DNA from: Streptomyces sp. YIM 121038
GTDB lineage: Bacteria > Actinomycetota > Actinomycetes > Streptomycetales > Streptomycetaceae
DNA length: 64,000 nucleotides
Assembly (NCBI RefSeq): GCF_006088715.1
Contig: NZ_CP030771.1
Coordinates: forward strand, 124,001 to 188,000
Direction of reading: 5' to 3'
The stretch's first letter is position 1, and each line of letters starts with the position of its first letter. The notes beneath the pieces were generated by a model. The model ran no database searches. It was not told the origin of the DNA and saw nothing but the letters and a program-made list of their open reading frames with translations. Shown one piece after another: positions 17,075 through 25,389 of the stretch. Position numbers and translations under genes: made by a program.

Positions 17075-18338
17075 TACGACCAGCGGCGGCGCGCCTGCCC
17101 GGCGCGCGCTGATCCTGGTGGAGAACCTGTCGGTGCCGTTCGACCGGCGGGTGTGGCAAGAATGCACGACGCTGCGCGACGCGGGTTGGGAAGTGCACGT
17201 CATCTGTCCCCGGGGGACCAAGCGGGACACGGAACTGGAAGCGGAGATCGACGGGGTGCGGATCCACCGCTACCCGTTGCGCGCGGCCGCCGGCGGACCG
17301 GCCGGCTATCTGCGGGAGTACGGCTCGGCGTTGTGGCACACGCTCCGGCTCGCCCGGAAGGTCGGCCCGGTCCACGTGGTCCACGCCTGCAATCCGCCCG
17401 ATCTGCTGTTCCTGCCCGCGCTCTGGCTGAAGCGGCGCGGCGCGCGGTTCGTCTTCGACCAGCACGACCTGGTGCCCGAGCTGTACCTCTCGCGGTTCGG
17501 CCGCGGCAAGGACCTGCTCTACCGCGCCGTGTGCGCGCTGGAACGGCGGACCTACCGGGCCGCGGACATCGTGCTCGCGACGAACGAGAGCTACCGGGAC
17601 GTCGCGGTGCGCCGTGGCGGACGGCGGCCCGAGGACGTCTTCGTGGTGCGCAGCGCCCCCGCGACCGACCGGTTCCAACCGGTGGCGCCGGAGCCGGAGT
17701 TGAAGCGCGGCAAGCCTCATCTGCTGTGCTACCTGGGCGTCATGGGGCCGCAGGACGGCGTCGACTACGCCTTGCGGGCCCTGGCGAAGCTGCGCGACGA
17801 GGTCGGGCGGAGCGACTGGCACGCGGTGTTCGTCGGCGCGGGCGACGCCTTCGACGCGATGGTGGCGCTGTCCCGGCAGCTCGGCCTGTCCGAGCAGGTG
17901 CAGTTCACCGGGCGCATCCCGGATGCCGACCTGGTGCGCTACCTGTCCACGGCGGACGTCTGCCTCTCCCCCGACCCGCGCAATCCGCTCAACGACGTGT
18001 CGACCATGAACAAGGTCCTGGAGTACATGGCCATGGGCCGGCCGATCGTCTCGTTCGACCTGAAGGAGGCGCGGGTCTCCGCCGGTGACGCCGCCGTCTA
18101 CGCGCCCGCCAACGACGAGGCCGCGTTCGCCGAGCTCGTCGGGCTGCTGCTCGACGACCCCGAGCGGCGGACCCGCATGGGCGAGATCGGCAAGGAGCGG
18201 ATCAGCGGGGAGCTCTCCTGGCGGAACTCCCAGCGTTCGCTGCTCGCCGCCTACACAGCTGCCTGCCGTGACCATGCTCCGGTGCCGGCGGGCGACGCCC
18301 GGTCCGGACACGGAAGAGGCCGCACCGTTGAGCGATGA
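17064..18338 (+). CDS. Glycosyltransferase family 4
   Basis: GT-B glycosyltransferase of 424 aa. The N-terminal domain begins ALILVENLSVPFDRRVWQE, typical of a GT4 group found in EPS loci. HACNPPDLLFLPAL and FDQHDLVPE follow; the C-terminal domain carries the nucleotide-sugar site NKVLEYMAMGRPIVSFDLKE. The TTG at 17064 overlaps the dehydrogenase stop; no other start gives a full first strand. It should add one sugar to the lipid-linked repeat unit in the cytoplasm; the donor is unknown. Confidence 0.9.
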   Translation: MLGNTTSGGAPARRALILVENLSVPFDRRVWQECTTLRDAGWEVHVICPRGTKRDTELEAEIDGVRIHRYPLRAAAGGPAGYLREYGSALWHTLRLARKVGPVHVVHACNPPDLLFLPALWLKRRGARFVFDQHDLVPELYLSRFGRGKDLLYRAVCALERRTYRAADIVLATNESYRDVAVRRGGRRPEDVFVVRSAPATDRFQPVAPEPELKRGKPHLLCYLGVMGPQDGVDYALRALAKLRDEVGRSDWHAVFVGAGDAFDAMVALSRQLGLSEQVQFTGRIPDADLVRYLSTADVCLSPDPRNPLNDVSTMNKVLEYMAMGRPIVSFDLKEARVSAGDAAVYAPANDEAAFAELVGLLLDDPERRTRMGEIGKERISGELSWRNSQRSLLAAYTAACRDHAPVPAGDARSGHGRGRTVER

Positions 18339-19692
18339 CACCATACGCCTGGTCACGATCGGGCGGATCCTCCGCCGTCGCTGGCGGCTCCTGGCCATCC
18401 TCACGGTGGTGGGCGCGCTCGTCGGCTACGGCACCTCCCTGCTCTTCCCGCCGCGCTATACGACGTCGACGTCGGTGCTGCTGCCGGGGCAGTGGGAGGA
18501 GCGCGAGCTGCTGACCCAGGCGGAGATCGCCACTAGTTCGACGGTGGTCGACCGTACGGCCGCCGCGCTGCGCTGGGACGGCGTCAGCGGCAGCGACCTG
18601 CGGGGCCGTGTGAGCGCCAAGGCCGCGGACGGGAACATCATCAAGGTCTCCGGTACGGCGGAGACTCCGGAGCGCGCGCAGCAGCTCTCCGACCGGTTGG
18701 CCCATCAGTTCGTCTCCTTCGCCGCGCGGATCGCGGGCGACGGCTCCGACTCCGGGGCCGCCACCGGGCCCGAGACCCTGCGCAAGAAGGTGGCGGAGAC
18801 CAACCGCCGCATCACCGAACTGGCCAATGCGGCGGATCCGGGGCAGACCGTGGAGAGCGTGCAGGTCCGCACCGAGCTCGAGAAGTTGCGTACGGCGCTG
18901 GCGGAGGCCATGAAGAAGCTCGACGAGGCCGACCCGGCGACCAGCAAGGCGGGCATGGTCGTCATGGGCCCCGCGGCCCGGCCTTCCGGTGAGGCGCCGC
19001 CGACGAGGATGCAGCTCACCGTGGCCGGGGCACTGCTGGCCTTCGTGTTCTCGGTCATCGGCCATCTCACCGCGGCCCGGGTGAACCGTCGGCTGCGCAC
19101 CGAGCCGGAGATCGCCGCGGCGCTCGGCTCGGTGCTGCTCGGCACCGTCGACGTACCGGGTGAGCGGTCCGCGAACCGGCCCAAGGGCCGTGGTCTGCGG
19201 GCCTGGGTCCGCTGGTTCCTCGGCGTCGACACCCGGTGGGACCTGCCGACCCCGCAGTCGTCCGGCGACGAGGCCAGCAGACAGGTCCGCTACCGGCGGG
19301 TGTGCGCCCGCCTGCGGGATCTGGTGCCGGCCCCGCGGCGGCTGCTGGTCCTCGTACCGGACGGCGACGAGGTCGCCCGCCGGGCCGCCGGGCAGCTCGT
19401 GGCCGAGGCCAAGAGCGATCCGCTGCGGGTGGTGGGGGTTTCGATGTCCCGGCCGATGGTGCCGGACCGCGACATCGAGTCCGGTGTCCTGGTCGTGCTC
19501 AGCGCGGGCACCTGGACCGCGGGGGACCTCGCGGCCGTGGCCGAGGCGAGTGCGGACGCGGGGCACGAGGTCGTCGGCATCGTCGTGGCCGGCCCGGTCC
19601 GGGCCCGTCAGAAGGAGAAGGCCGGCCGTTCCGCGCGGCGCGCCACGCCCGCCATCGCGGTGGGCGACGACGCGGGGGGAGGTGCGGTGTGA
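18328..19692 (+). CDS. Wzz/CapA-like chain-length co-polymerase with degenerate kinase-like domain (1)
   Basis: Polysaccharide co-polymerase of 454 aa. First membrane helix at about residues 17-35 (LLAILTVVGALVGYGTSLLF), then the Wzz motif PPRYTTSTSVLLPG, an extracytoplasmic coiled-coil stretch (residues about 150-205), a second helix (about 230-250), and a cytoplasmic domain resembling BY-kinases (RRLLVLVPDGDEVARRAAGQL, VLVVLSAGTW, VVGIVVAG). No Walker A P-loop Lys or Tyr-rich tail is present. The TTG start at 18328 has GGAAGAGG upstream and overlaps the preceding gene by 11 bp. A second similar gene follows immediately. Confidence 0.8.
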   Translation: MSDDTIRLVTIGRILRRRWRLLAILTVVGALVGYGTSLLFPPRYTTSTSVLLPGQWEERELLTQAEIATSSTVVDRTAAALRWDGVSGSDLRGRVSAKAADGNIIKVSGTAETPERAQQLSDRLAHQFVSFAARIAGDGSDSGAATGPETLRKKVAETNRRITELANAADPGQTVESVQVRTELEKLRTALAEAMKKLDEADPATSKAGMVVMGPAARPSGEAPPTRMQLTVAGALLAFVFSVIGHLTAARVNRRLRTEPEIAAALGSVLLGTVDVPGERSANRPKGRGLRAWVRWFLGVDTRWDLPTPQSSGDEASRQVRYRRVCARLRDLVPAPRRLLVLVPDGDEVARRAAGQLVAEAKSDPLRVVGVSMSRPMVPDRDIESGVLVVLSAGTWTAGDLAAVAEASADAGHEVVGIVVAGPVRARQKEKAGRSARRATPAIAVGDDAGGGAV

Positions 19693-21257
19693 GGGGCAGG
19701 ACAACGGAGTCGCCGACGGCCGCTCCCCTCCTCGATCTGCAGACGCTGGTGGTGGCGGTGCGCAGGCGGCGCCGCCTCTGGTCCTCGCTCGCGGTCCTCG
19801 GGCTGCTGGCCGGCGCGGCGTTGGCGGTGCTGCGGCCCCCGCCGCCGAGCGCGATGACCAAGGTCCTGGTCGCGCACAAGGAGGACCAGCCGAACGACAC
19901 CGGAACGCTGATCCGCACCGATGTGGAGCTCCTGGGAACCACCCGGATCGCCGCCAAGGCGCTGCAGGCCCTGAAGTCCCCGGACAAGCCGGAAGACTTC
20001 ATGCGGGACTACCGGGGCACCGGCCTGACCAACAACCTGCTGCGGATCGATGTGACGGCCGCCAGCGAGGCGGACGCGGTGGCCCGGGCCAAGGCGCTGG
20101 CGAACGCGTTCGTCGCGGACCACGTGCGGCGGATGCGGGAGGCCGCGAAGGCCGAGGCCGAGGCCCTGCTGGAGCAGCGTGACCGGATGCGGAAGGAACT
20201 CGCCGAGGTCAACAAGGTGATCGGCGGCCGGTCGCCGCAGAGCGGGGAGAAGGCGCCGGCGAACATGGAGTCGCTCTTCGCCCGCCGGGCCGAGCTCAGT
20301 TCGCGGATCGCCGACTTCGCCCAGCGCGCCGAGGAGGCACGCGTCGGCACGCCCCGGCTCATCTCCGGCACGCAGATCGTGGACGACCCGCGCGCGGTGG
20401 CGCACTCCCTGCCCAAGGCCGCGGGCACGAACGCCGTGATCGGGGCGGTCCTCGGGCTCGTCCTCGGGCTCTCGGTGGCCGCGGTCGGCACGGTGGTGGC
20501 GGACCGCCCCGTGCTGCGCCGGGAGATCGCGGCGAACCTGGGCGCCTCGGTCATCGCGGAGCTGCGCCGCACGCGCCGCAGACCGGCCCGGCTGTGGCAG
20601 CGCCGCCGGACCCGTACGGCACACGAACGGCTCACCACGACGCTGGTCCGCACCGTGCGCAACTCCACGGAACCGGTGTCGCTGCTCGAACTCGGCTGTG
20701 CGCGCAGCACGAGCGTGCTCGCCCTGAACGTGGCCAGAGCCCTGGCGGCGGAGGGTCCCGTGGTCGTCGTCGACGGGCTGCCGGGGCCACAGCTCGCCAA
20801 CAGCCGCAAGGAGTCGGGGGACCCCGAGGTGGTCAGCGGCGAGCGGGCCGCGACCGTGTCGCACGAGGTGCGCAGGATCGGCGTCGGCTCGGTGGCGCCC
20901 GGCACGGCGTGGACCGATCTGCAGTACCTCGGCGGTCAGACCGTGCTCGTCGTGCGGGCCGGGCACGGCAGTGCGGCATGGCTGCACACCGTGGCGCGGC
21001 AACTCGCGGACCAGTGCGTTCCCGTGATCGGTGTGGTGCTGATCGACCCCGATCCGCGGGACAGGACCGACGGCACGCTGTGGGACGGGCCGCACGCCGC
21101 GCTGCGGGGCCCTTTTGAGCGGCGGGCCCGGCAGAACGGAACGGGTCAGCCGCGCACGGAGCGGCCGCCCCGGCAGAACGGGACGGGCGGGCCGCGGACG
21201 GAGAGACCGTCGAGGCCGGCCGCGCGGGTCCCGGACAGCGACCAGGAGGCGCGGTAG
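19689..21257 (+). CDS. Wzz/CapA-like chain-length co-polymerase with degenerate kinase-like domain (2)
   Basis: Protein of 522 aa with the same plan as its neighbour: N-terminal helix (LWSSLAVLGLLAGAALAVL), Wzz-type beta region, coiled coil (EAEALLEQRDRMRKELAEV), second helix (IGAVLGLVLGLSVAAVGTVV), and a cytoplasmic BY-kinase-like domain. In that domain the P-loop position reads ELGCARSTSVLALNVARAL followed by VVVVDGLPG, so the Lys of Walker A is missing and the Walker A'-type Asp is retained in shape only. The tail (after about residue 475) is a low-complexity RQNGTG repeat. The GTG start overlaps the preceding stop (GTGA) and GGGGGAGG lies upstream. It is expected to set polymer length with the polymerase. 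Confidence 0.8.
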   Translation: MRGRTTESPTAAPLLDLQTLVVAVRRRRRLWSSLAVLGLLAGAALAVLRPPPPSAMTKVLVAHKEDQPNDTGTLIRTDVELLGTTRIAAKALQALKSPDKPEDFMRDYRGTGLTNNLLRIDVTAASEADAVARAKALANAFVADHVRRMREAAKAEAEALLEQRDRMRKELAEVNKVIGGRSPQSGEKAPANMESLFARRAELSSRIADFAQRAEEARVGTPRLISGTQIVDDPRAVAHSLPKAAGTNAVIGAVLGLVLGLSVAAVGTVVADRPVLRREIAANLGASVIAELRRTRRRPARLWQRRRTRTAHERLTTTLVRTVRNSTEPVSLLELGCARSTSVLALNVARALAAEGPVVVVDGLPGPQLANSRKESGDPEVVSGERAATVSHEVRRIGVGSVAPGTAWTDLQYLGGQTVLVVRAGHGSAAWLHTVARQLADQCVPVIGVVLIDPDPRDRTDGTLWDGPHAALRGPFERRARQNGTGQPRTERPPRQNGTGGPRTERPSRPAARVPDSDQEAR

Positions 21258-21260
21258 GAC

Positions 21261-23195
21261 ATGTGTGGTATCGCAGGCACGTATCGATGGCCGGACGGGA
21301 AGGTCGTGACCGACCGGCTCACCGATGTCCTCACCCATCGCGGTCCGGACGGGGCGGGCAGGTACAGCCATCCCGCCGGTGACGGCGAGGTGCACCTCGG
21401 GCACCGCCGCCTCGCCATCATCGACCTGTCGGAGACCGGCGCCCAGCCGATGGTCTCGGGCGGCCTCGCCCTGACGTACAACGGCGAGCTGTACAACGCG
21501 CCGGAGCTGCGGGCCGAGTTGGCGGCCGCCGGGGTGCGCTTCCGCGGCACCTCCGACACCGAGGTGGTCTTTGAGGCCTGGCGGCGCTGGGGCACGGACT
21601 GTCTGCCCCGCCTGCGCGGCATGTTCGCGTTCGGGATCTTCGACGAGCGCACGGGTGACCTGGTGCTCGCCCGTGACCAGCTGGGCATCAAGCCGCTGTT
21701 CCTGCTGCGGCGCGGCGAGGGTCTGGTGTTCGCCTCCGAGCTCAAGGCGCTCGCCACCGCCACGGGCGGGTCGCTGGAGGTGGACCACGGGGCGCTGGTG
21801 GCCTCGCTCCTCTACTACTGGGTGCCGGACTCGCGGTGCGCGTACCGCGAGGCGGAGAAGCTGCCGCCGGGGAGCTGGCTGCGGTGCCGGGCCGACGGCA
21901 GTGTGGAGCGCGGCCGGTACTGGCACCTGAAGGACGTCGCCGCCGAGGGCCGGGAGCGGGCCCTCAGCGGTGAGCGGCCCGACCTGGCCGCGATCGTCGA
22001 GGAGTCGACGCGTCGGCACCTGCTCTCCGACGTGCCCGTGGCGACCTTCCTCTCCGGTGGTCTCGACTCCAGCTGGCTGACCGCGCTCGCGGCCCGCCAC
22101 CAGCCCGGGATCTCCGCCTACACGATCGGGTTCCGCGCCGAGGACGCCAGGTTCGAGGCGATGCCGGACGACCTGCGCTACGCCCGGCAGGTGGCGCGGC
22201 GGTTCGGCGTGGACCTGCACGAGATCGAGATCGCTCCGAACGTGCTCGACCTGCTGCCGCAGATGACGTACCACCTGGACGAGCCGATCGGTGATCCCGC
22301 GGCGATCAACACGTTCCTGATCTGCTCGGCCGCCCGGGAGGCCGGGGTCAAGGTGATGCTCTCGGGGATGGGTGCCGACGAGCTGTTCGCCGGGTACCGC
22401 AAGCACCTGGCCAACCTCATCGCGGTGCGCTACCAGCGGGTCCCGCGGCCGCTGCGGCGCGGCGTGTCCAGGGCCGTGGACCGGCTGCCGGTGGCCACGG
22501 CCCGCCGGGGGTACCGGTCGGTGCGGTTCGCGAAGCGGTTCCTGTCCTTCGCGGATCTGCCGGAGGAGACCGCGTTCCGGCGCAGCTACACCATGTACGA
22601 CCAGGACGAGCTGCTCGCCCTGGTCGATCCGGACCTGGCGGGGACGGTCGACGACGTGCTGACGGAGCACGCGGACGTCTACGAGGACAACGACCTCGAC
22701 GACTTCGTGAACCGCATGTGCCTGGGCGACGCGCGGATGTTCCTGCCGGGCCTGAACCTCACGTACACGGACCGGTCCAGCATGGCCGCGTCGACGGAGG
22801 TGCGGGTGCCGTACGTGGACGTCGAGGTGGTCAGGGCGGCGTTCGCGGTGCCCGGCGATCGCAAGATCGTCGGGCGGCAGGGCAAGGCCGTCCTCAAGGA
22901 GGCGGCCACCTCGATCCTGCCCAAGGAGATCGTCTACCGGCCCAAGGGCCTGTTCAGCGCCCCGCTGCGCGCCTGGATGAGCCGGGACCTGGCACCGCTG
23001 GTGCGCGAGGTGGTGCACGACGGTGAGCTGGTCCGTTCCGGGCTGCTGCGCCGGGACGCGCTGGCGCGCATGGTCGCCGAGGACGCCGCCGGGCAGCGGG
23101 ACTTCTCCAAACATCTGTGGCATGTGCTGACCCTCGAGTACTGGTATCGCGACGCGACCTCTGGGTCCGGCCAGAGCACTCGGTTAACGGCTTAG
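21261..23195 (+). CDS. Asparagine synthase (glutamine-hydrolysing) family amidotransferase
   Basis: Class-II amidotransferase of 644 aa. Cys2 (MCGIAG) is the Ntn glutaminase nucleophile; THRGPDG and the YNGELYN block complete that domain. The synthetase domain has the ATP-binding SGGLDSSWLTAL near residue 264 and VMLSGMGADELFAGY. In EPS clusters such proteins (WbpS/WbpG-like, from memory) are thought to amidate a uronic-acid sugar rather than aspartate, which fits the AlgD-like dehydrogenase upstream. The start is 4 bp after the preceding stop. Confidence 0.9.
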   Translation: MCGIAGTYRWPDGKVVTDRLTDVLTHRGPDGAGRYSHPAGDGEVHLGHRRLAIIDLSETGAQPMVSGGLALTYNGELYNAPELRAELAAAGVRFRGTSDTEVVFEAWRRWGTDCLPRLRGMFAFGIFDERTGDLVLARDQLGIKPLFLLRRGEGLVFASELKALATATGGSLEVDHGALVASLLYYWVPDSRCAYREAEKLPPGSWLRCRADGSVERGRYWHLKDVAAEGRERALSGERPDLAAIVEESTRRHLLSDVPVATFLSGGLDSSWLTALAARHQPGISAYTIGFRAEDARFEAMPDDLRYARQVARRFGVDLHEIEIAPNVLDLLPQMTYHLDEPIGDPAAINTFLICSAAREAGVKVMLSGMGADELFAGYRKHLANLIAVRYQRVPRPLRRGVSRAVDRLPVATARRGYRSVRFAKRFLSFADLPEETAFRRSYTMYDQDELLALVDPDLAGTVDDVLTEHADVYEDNDLDDFVNRMCLGDARMFLPGLNLTYTDRSSMAASTEVRVPYVDVEVVRAAFAVPGDRKIVGRQGKAVLKEAATSILPKEIVYRPKGLFSAPLRAWMSRDLAPLVREVVHDGELVRSGLLRRDALARMVAEDAAGQRDFSKHLWHVLTLEYWYRDATSGSGQSTRLTA

Positions 23196-23214
23196 GAATT
23201 TCAGAGGAGTTCGG

Positions 23215-25389
23215 GTGAAGCAAGTTGTACAGAACTACAAGAGCGGCGAGCTGGCGGTGCTCGACGTGCCGGTGCCGGGGTGCAAGCCGGGCGGTGTGCT
23301 CGTCCGCAGCGCCTACTCGCTGATCTCCACCGGGACCGAGCTGATGAAGGTGTCCGAGGCCGGCATGTCGATGCTCGGCAAGGCCCGTTCCCGCCCCGAC
23401 CAGGTGGCCAAGGTCATGCAGAGCGTGGCCACCAACGGGGTGCCCGCCACCTACCGCAAGGTGATGGGCAAGCTGGACTCCTACACGCCGCTGGGCTACT
23501 CGCTGTGCGGGGTGGTCGAGCAGGTCGGCTCCGGGATCGACGACGTGAAGGTCGGCGACGTCGTGGCCTGCGCGGGCAACGAGCACGCGCTGCACGCCGA
23601 GCTGAACTGGGTGCCGAAGAACCTCTACGCCCCCGTGCCGGACGGCCTCGCGCCGCGGCATGCCGCCTTCGGCACCGTCGGGTCGATCGCGATGCAGGGC
23701 GTCCGCCGGGGCGAGCCGCAACTCGGCGACGTGGCCCTCGTCATCGGGCTCGGCCTGATCGGGCAGCTGGTGGTGCAGCTCCTCGCCGCCTCGGGGGTCC
23801 GTGTCGTCGGGGTCGATCCCGACCCGGCGCGCTGCGAGCTCGCCGAGCGCCTGGGCGCCGCGGCCTGCGGCGATCCCGGGGCCGCGGCCGTGGAGGCGGC
23901 CGTCGCCGAGCTGACCGACGGTCACGGCGTGGACCAGGTGTACCTGGCCGCCGGTGGCGGCAGCAACCAGCCCGTCGAGCTGGCCGCCCGGCTCTGCCGG
24001 GACCGCGGCCGGGTCGTCGACATCGGCAAGTGCCGCCTCGACCTGCCGTGGAACGCGTACTACGAGAAGGAGCTCGACGTCCGGTTCTCCCGCAGTTACG
24101 GCCCCGGGCGCTACGACCCGGAGTACGAGCTGGAGGGCCGTGACTACCCGATCGGCTATGTGCGCTGGACCGAGCGCCGCAATCTGGTGTGCTTCCTCGA
24201 TCTCGTCGCGCGCGGCAGCGTCGACGTGGAGCCGCTGGTCTCCCACGTCGCCGACTTCGACGACGCCGTCGAGACGTACCAGCGGCTGGGGGACGGCGAC
24301 CTGAAGGCCGTGGCCGTGCTGTTCCGGTACCCCGACGCACAGCCGGCCGAAGCGGAGGCACCGGCGGTGGCCGTGCCCGCGGTGAGCGTGCGCCGGGGTC
24401 CGGTCCGGGCCGCCGGTTCGCCGGTGAAGCTGGCGTTCGTCGGCGCGGGGAACTACGCGACGTCGATGCTGCTTCCGCACCTCGCGCAGCGCGAGGGCGT
24501 CGAGCTGTCGACCGTCGTCACCACGACGGCGCTGTCGGCGGCCAACGCGCGCCGGAAGTTCGACTTTGCCGATGCGACGACCGATCTGGACGCCGTGCTC
24601 GGTGACGAGTCCATCGACGCGGTGTTCGTGGTCACCCGGCACAGCTCGCACGCCGAACTGACCCGCAAGGCGCTGCTGGCGGGCAAGGCGGTGTTCGTGG
24701 AGAAGCCCCTGGCCCTCACCGAGGACGAGCTGGCCGGGGTCCTCGCGGCGGTGGAGGAGTCCGGCAACGACCGGCTGCAGGTGGGCTTCAACCGCCGCTT
24801 CGCACCGCTGCTCCAGGAGGCCAAGGAGCGGTTCGGCGCCCGGACCGGTCCGGCGAGCCTGCGCTACCTGGTCAACGCGGGCCGGCTCCAGCACGGCAGC
24901 TGGTACCTCCAGCAGGGCAGCGAGGGCTCGCGGTTCGCCGGTGAGGGCGGGCACTTCATCGACACGGCGAGCTGGCTGCTGGGGGCCGACCCGGTCTCGG
25001 TGTACTCCGTCGCCTCGTCGGGCAACGAGGACCTCCAGGTGGTGCTGCGCTACCCGGACGGGTCCACCGCCACCATCAGCTACGTCACCACCGGTTCGGC
25101 CGCCTTCCCCAAGGAGACGCTGGACCTGGTGGCCGACGGCAAGGTGCTGCAGCTCGACGACTTCGTCCGCGCCTCGGTCTACGGGCGCAAGAAGTGGGTC
25201 TCCTCGCGGCTGCCCAAGGCCCGGGACAAGGGCCAGAACGCCGAGCTGGCCGCGTTCGTCAAGGCCGTGCGGAGCGGCGGGCCGATGCCGGTGCCGCTGG
25301 AGTCCCTCGTCGCCACCACGGCGGCCACCCTCGCCGTGGGGGCGGGCCTGGCCGGTGGCGCCCCGGTGACGTTGGCGAGGACGCGATGA
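23215..25389 (+). CDS. Bi-domain oxidoreductase: zinc-type alcohol dehydrogenase fused to Gfo/Idh/MocA
   Basis: Fusion of 724 aa. Residues about 1-375 are an MDR alcohol-dehydrogenase fold: GYSLCGVVEQVGSGIDDVKVGD, then the coenzyme motif VIGLGLIGQLVVQLLA. Residues about 400-724 are a Gfo/Idh/MocA oxidoreductase: LAFVGAGNYATSMLLPHLA, the EKPLALTEDEL signature and a C-terminal sheet domain with FAGEGGHFIDTASWLLG. A Pro/Ala/Val linker joins them. The GTG start has AGAGGAG upstream. Fusions of this type recur in polysaccharide loci beside asparagine-synthase and heparinase-like genes, as here. Together they may interconvert a keto-sugar; the substrate is unknown. Confidence 0.88.
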   Translation: MKQVVQNYKSGELAVLDVPVPGCKPGGVLVRSAYSLISTGTELMKVSEAGMSMLGKARSRPDQVAKVMQSVATNGVPATYRKVMGKLDSYTPLGYSLCGVVEQVGSGIDDVKVGDVVACAGNEHALHAELNWVPKNLYAPVPDGLAPRHAAFGTVGSIAMQGVRRGEPQLGDVALVIGLGLIGQLVVQLLAASGVRVVGVDPDPARCELAERLGAAACGDPGAAAVEAAVAELTDGHGVDQVYLAAGGGSNQPVELAARLCRDRGRVVDIGKCRLDLPWNAYYEKELDVRFSRSYGPGRYDPEYELEGRDYPIGYVRWTERRNLVCFLDLVARGSVDVEPLVSHVADFDDAVETYQRLGDGDLKAVAVLFRYPDAQPAEAEAPAVAVPAVSVRRGPVRAAGSPVKLAFVGAGNYATSMLLPHLAQREGVELSTVVTTTALSAANARRKFDFADATTDLDAVLGDESIDAVFVVTRHSSHAELTRKALLAGKAVFVEKPLALTEDELAGVLAAVEESGNDRLQVGFNRRFAPLLQEAKERFGARTGPASLRYLVNAGRLQHGSWYLQQGSEGSRFAGEGGHFIDTASWLLGADPVSVYSVASSGNEDLQVVLRYPDGSTATISYVTTGSAAFPKETLDLVADGKVLQLDDFVRASVYGRKKWVSSRLPKARDKGQNAELAAFVKAVRSGGPMPVPLESLVATTAATLAVGAGLAGGAPVTLARTR

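Noticed and set aside
19608..23123. 1171-aa open frame on the minus strand opposite the co-polymerase and amidotransferase genes
   Set aside because: Antisense shadow of GC-rich coding DNA; translation is His/Arg/Gln-rich with no domain, while the plus strand carries clear families.
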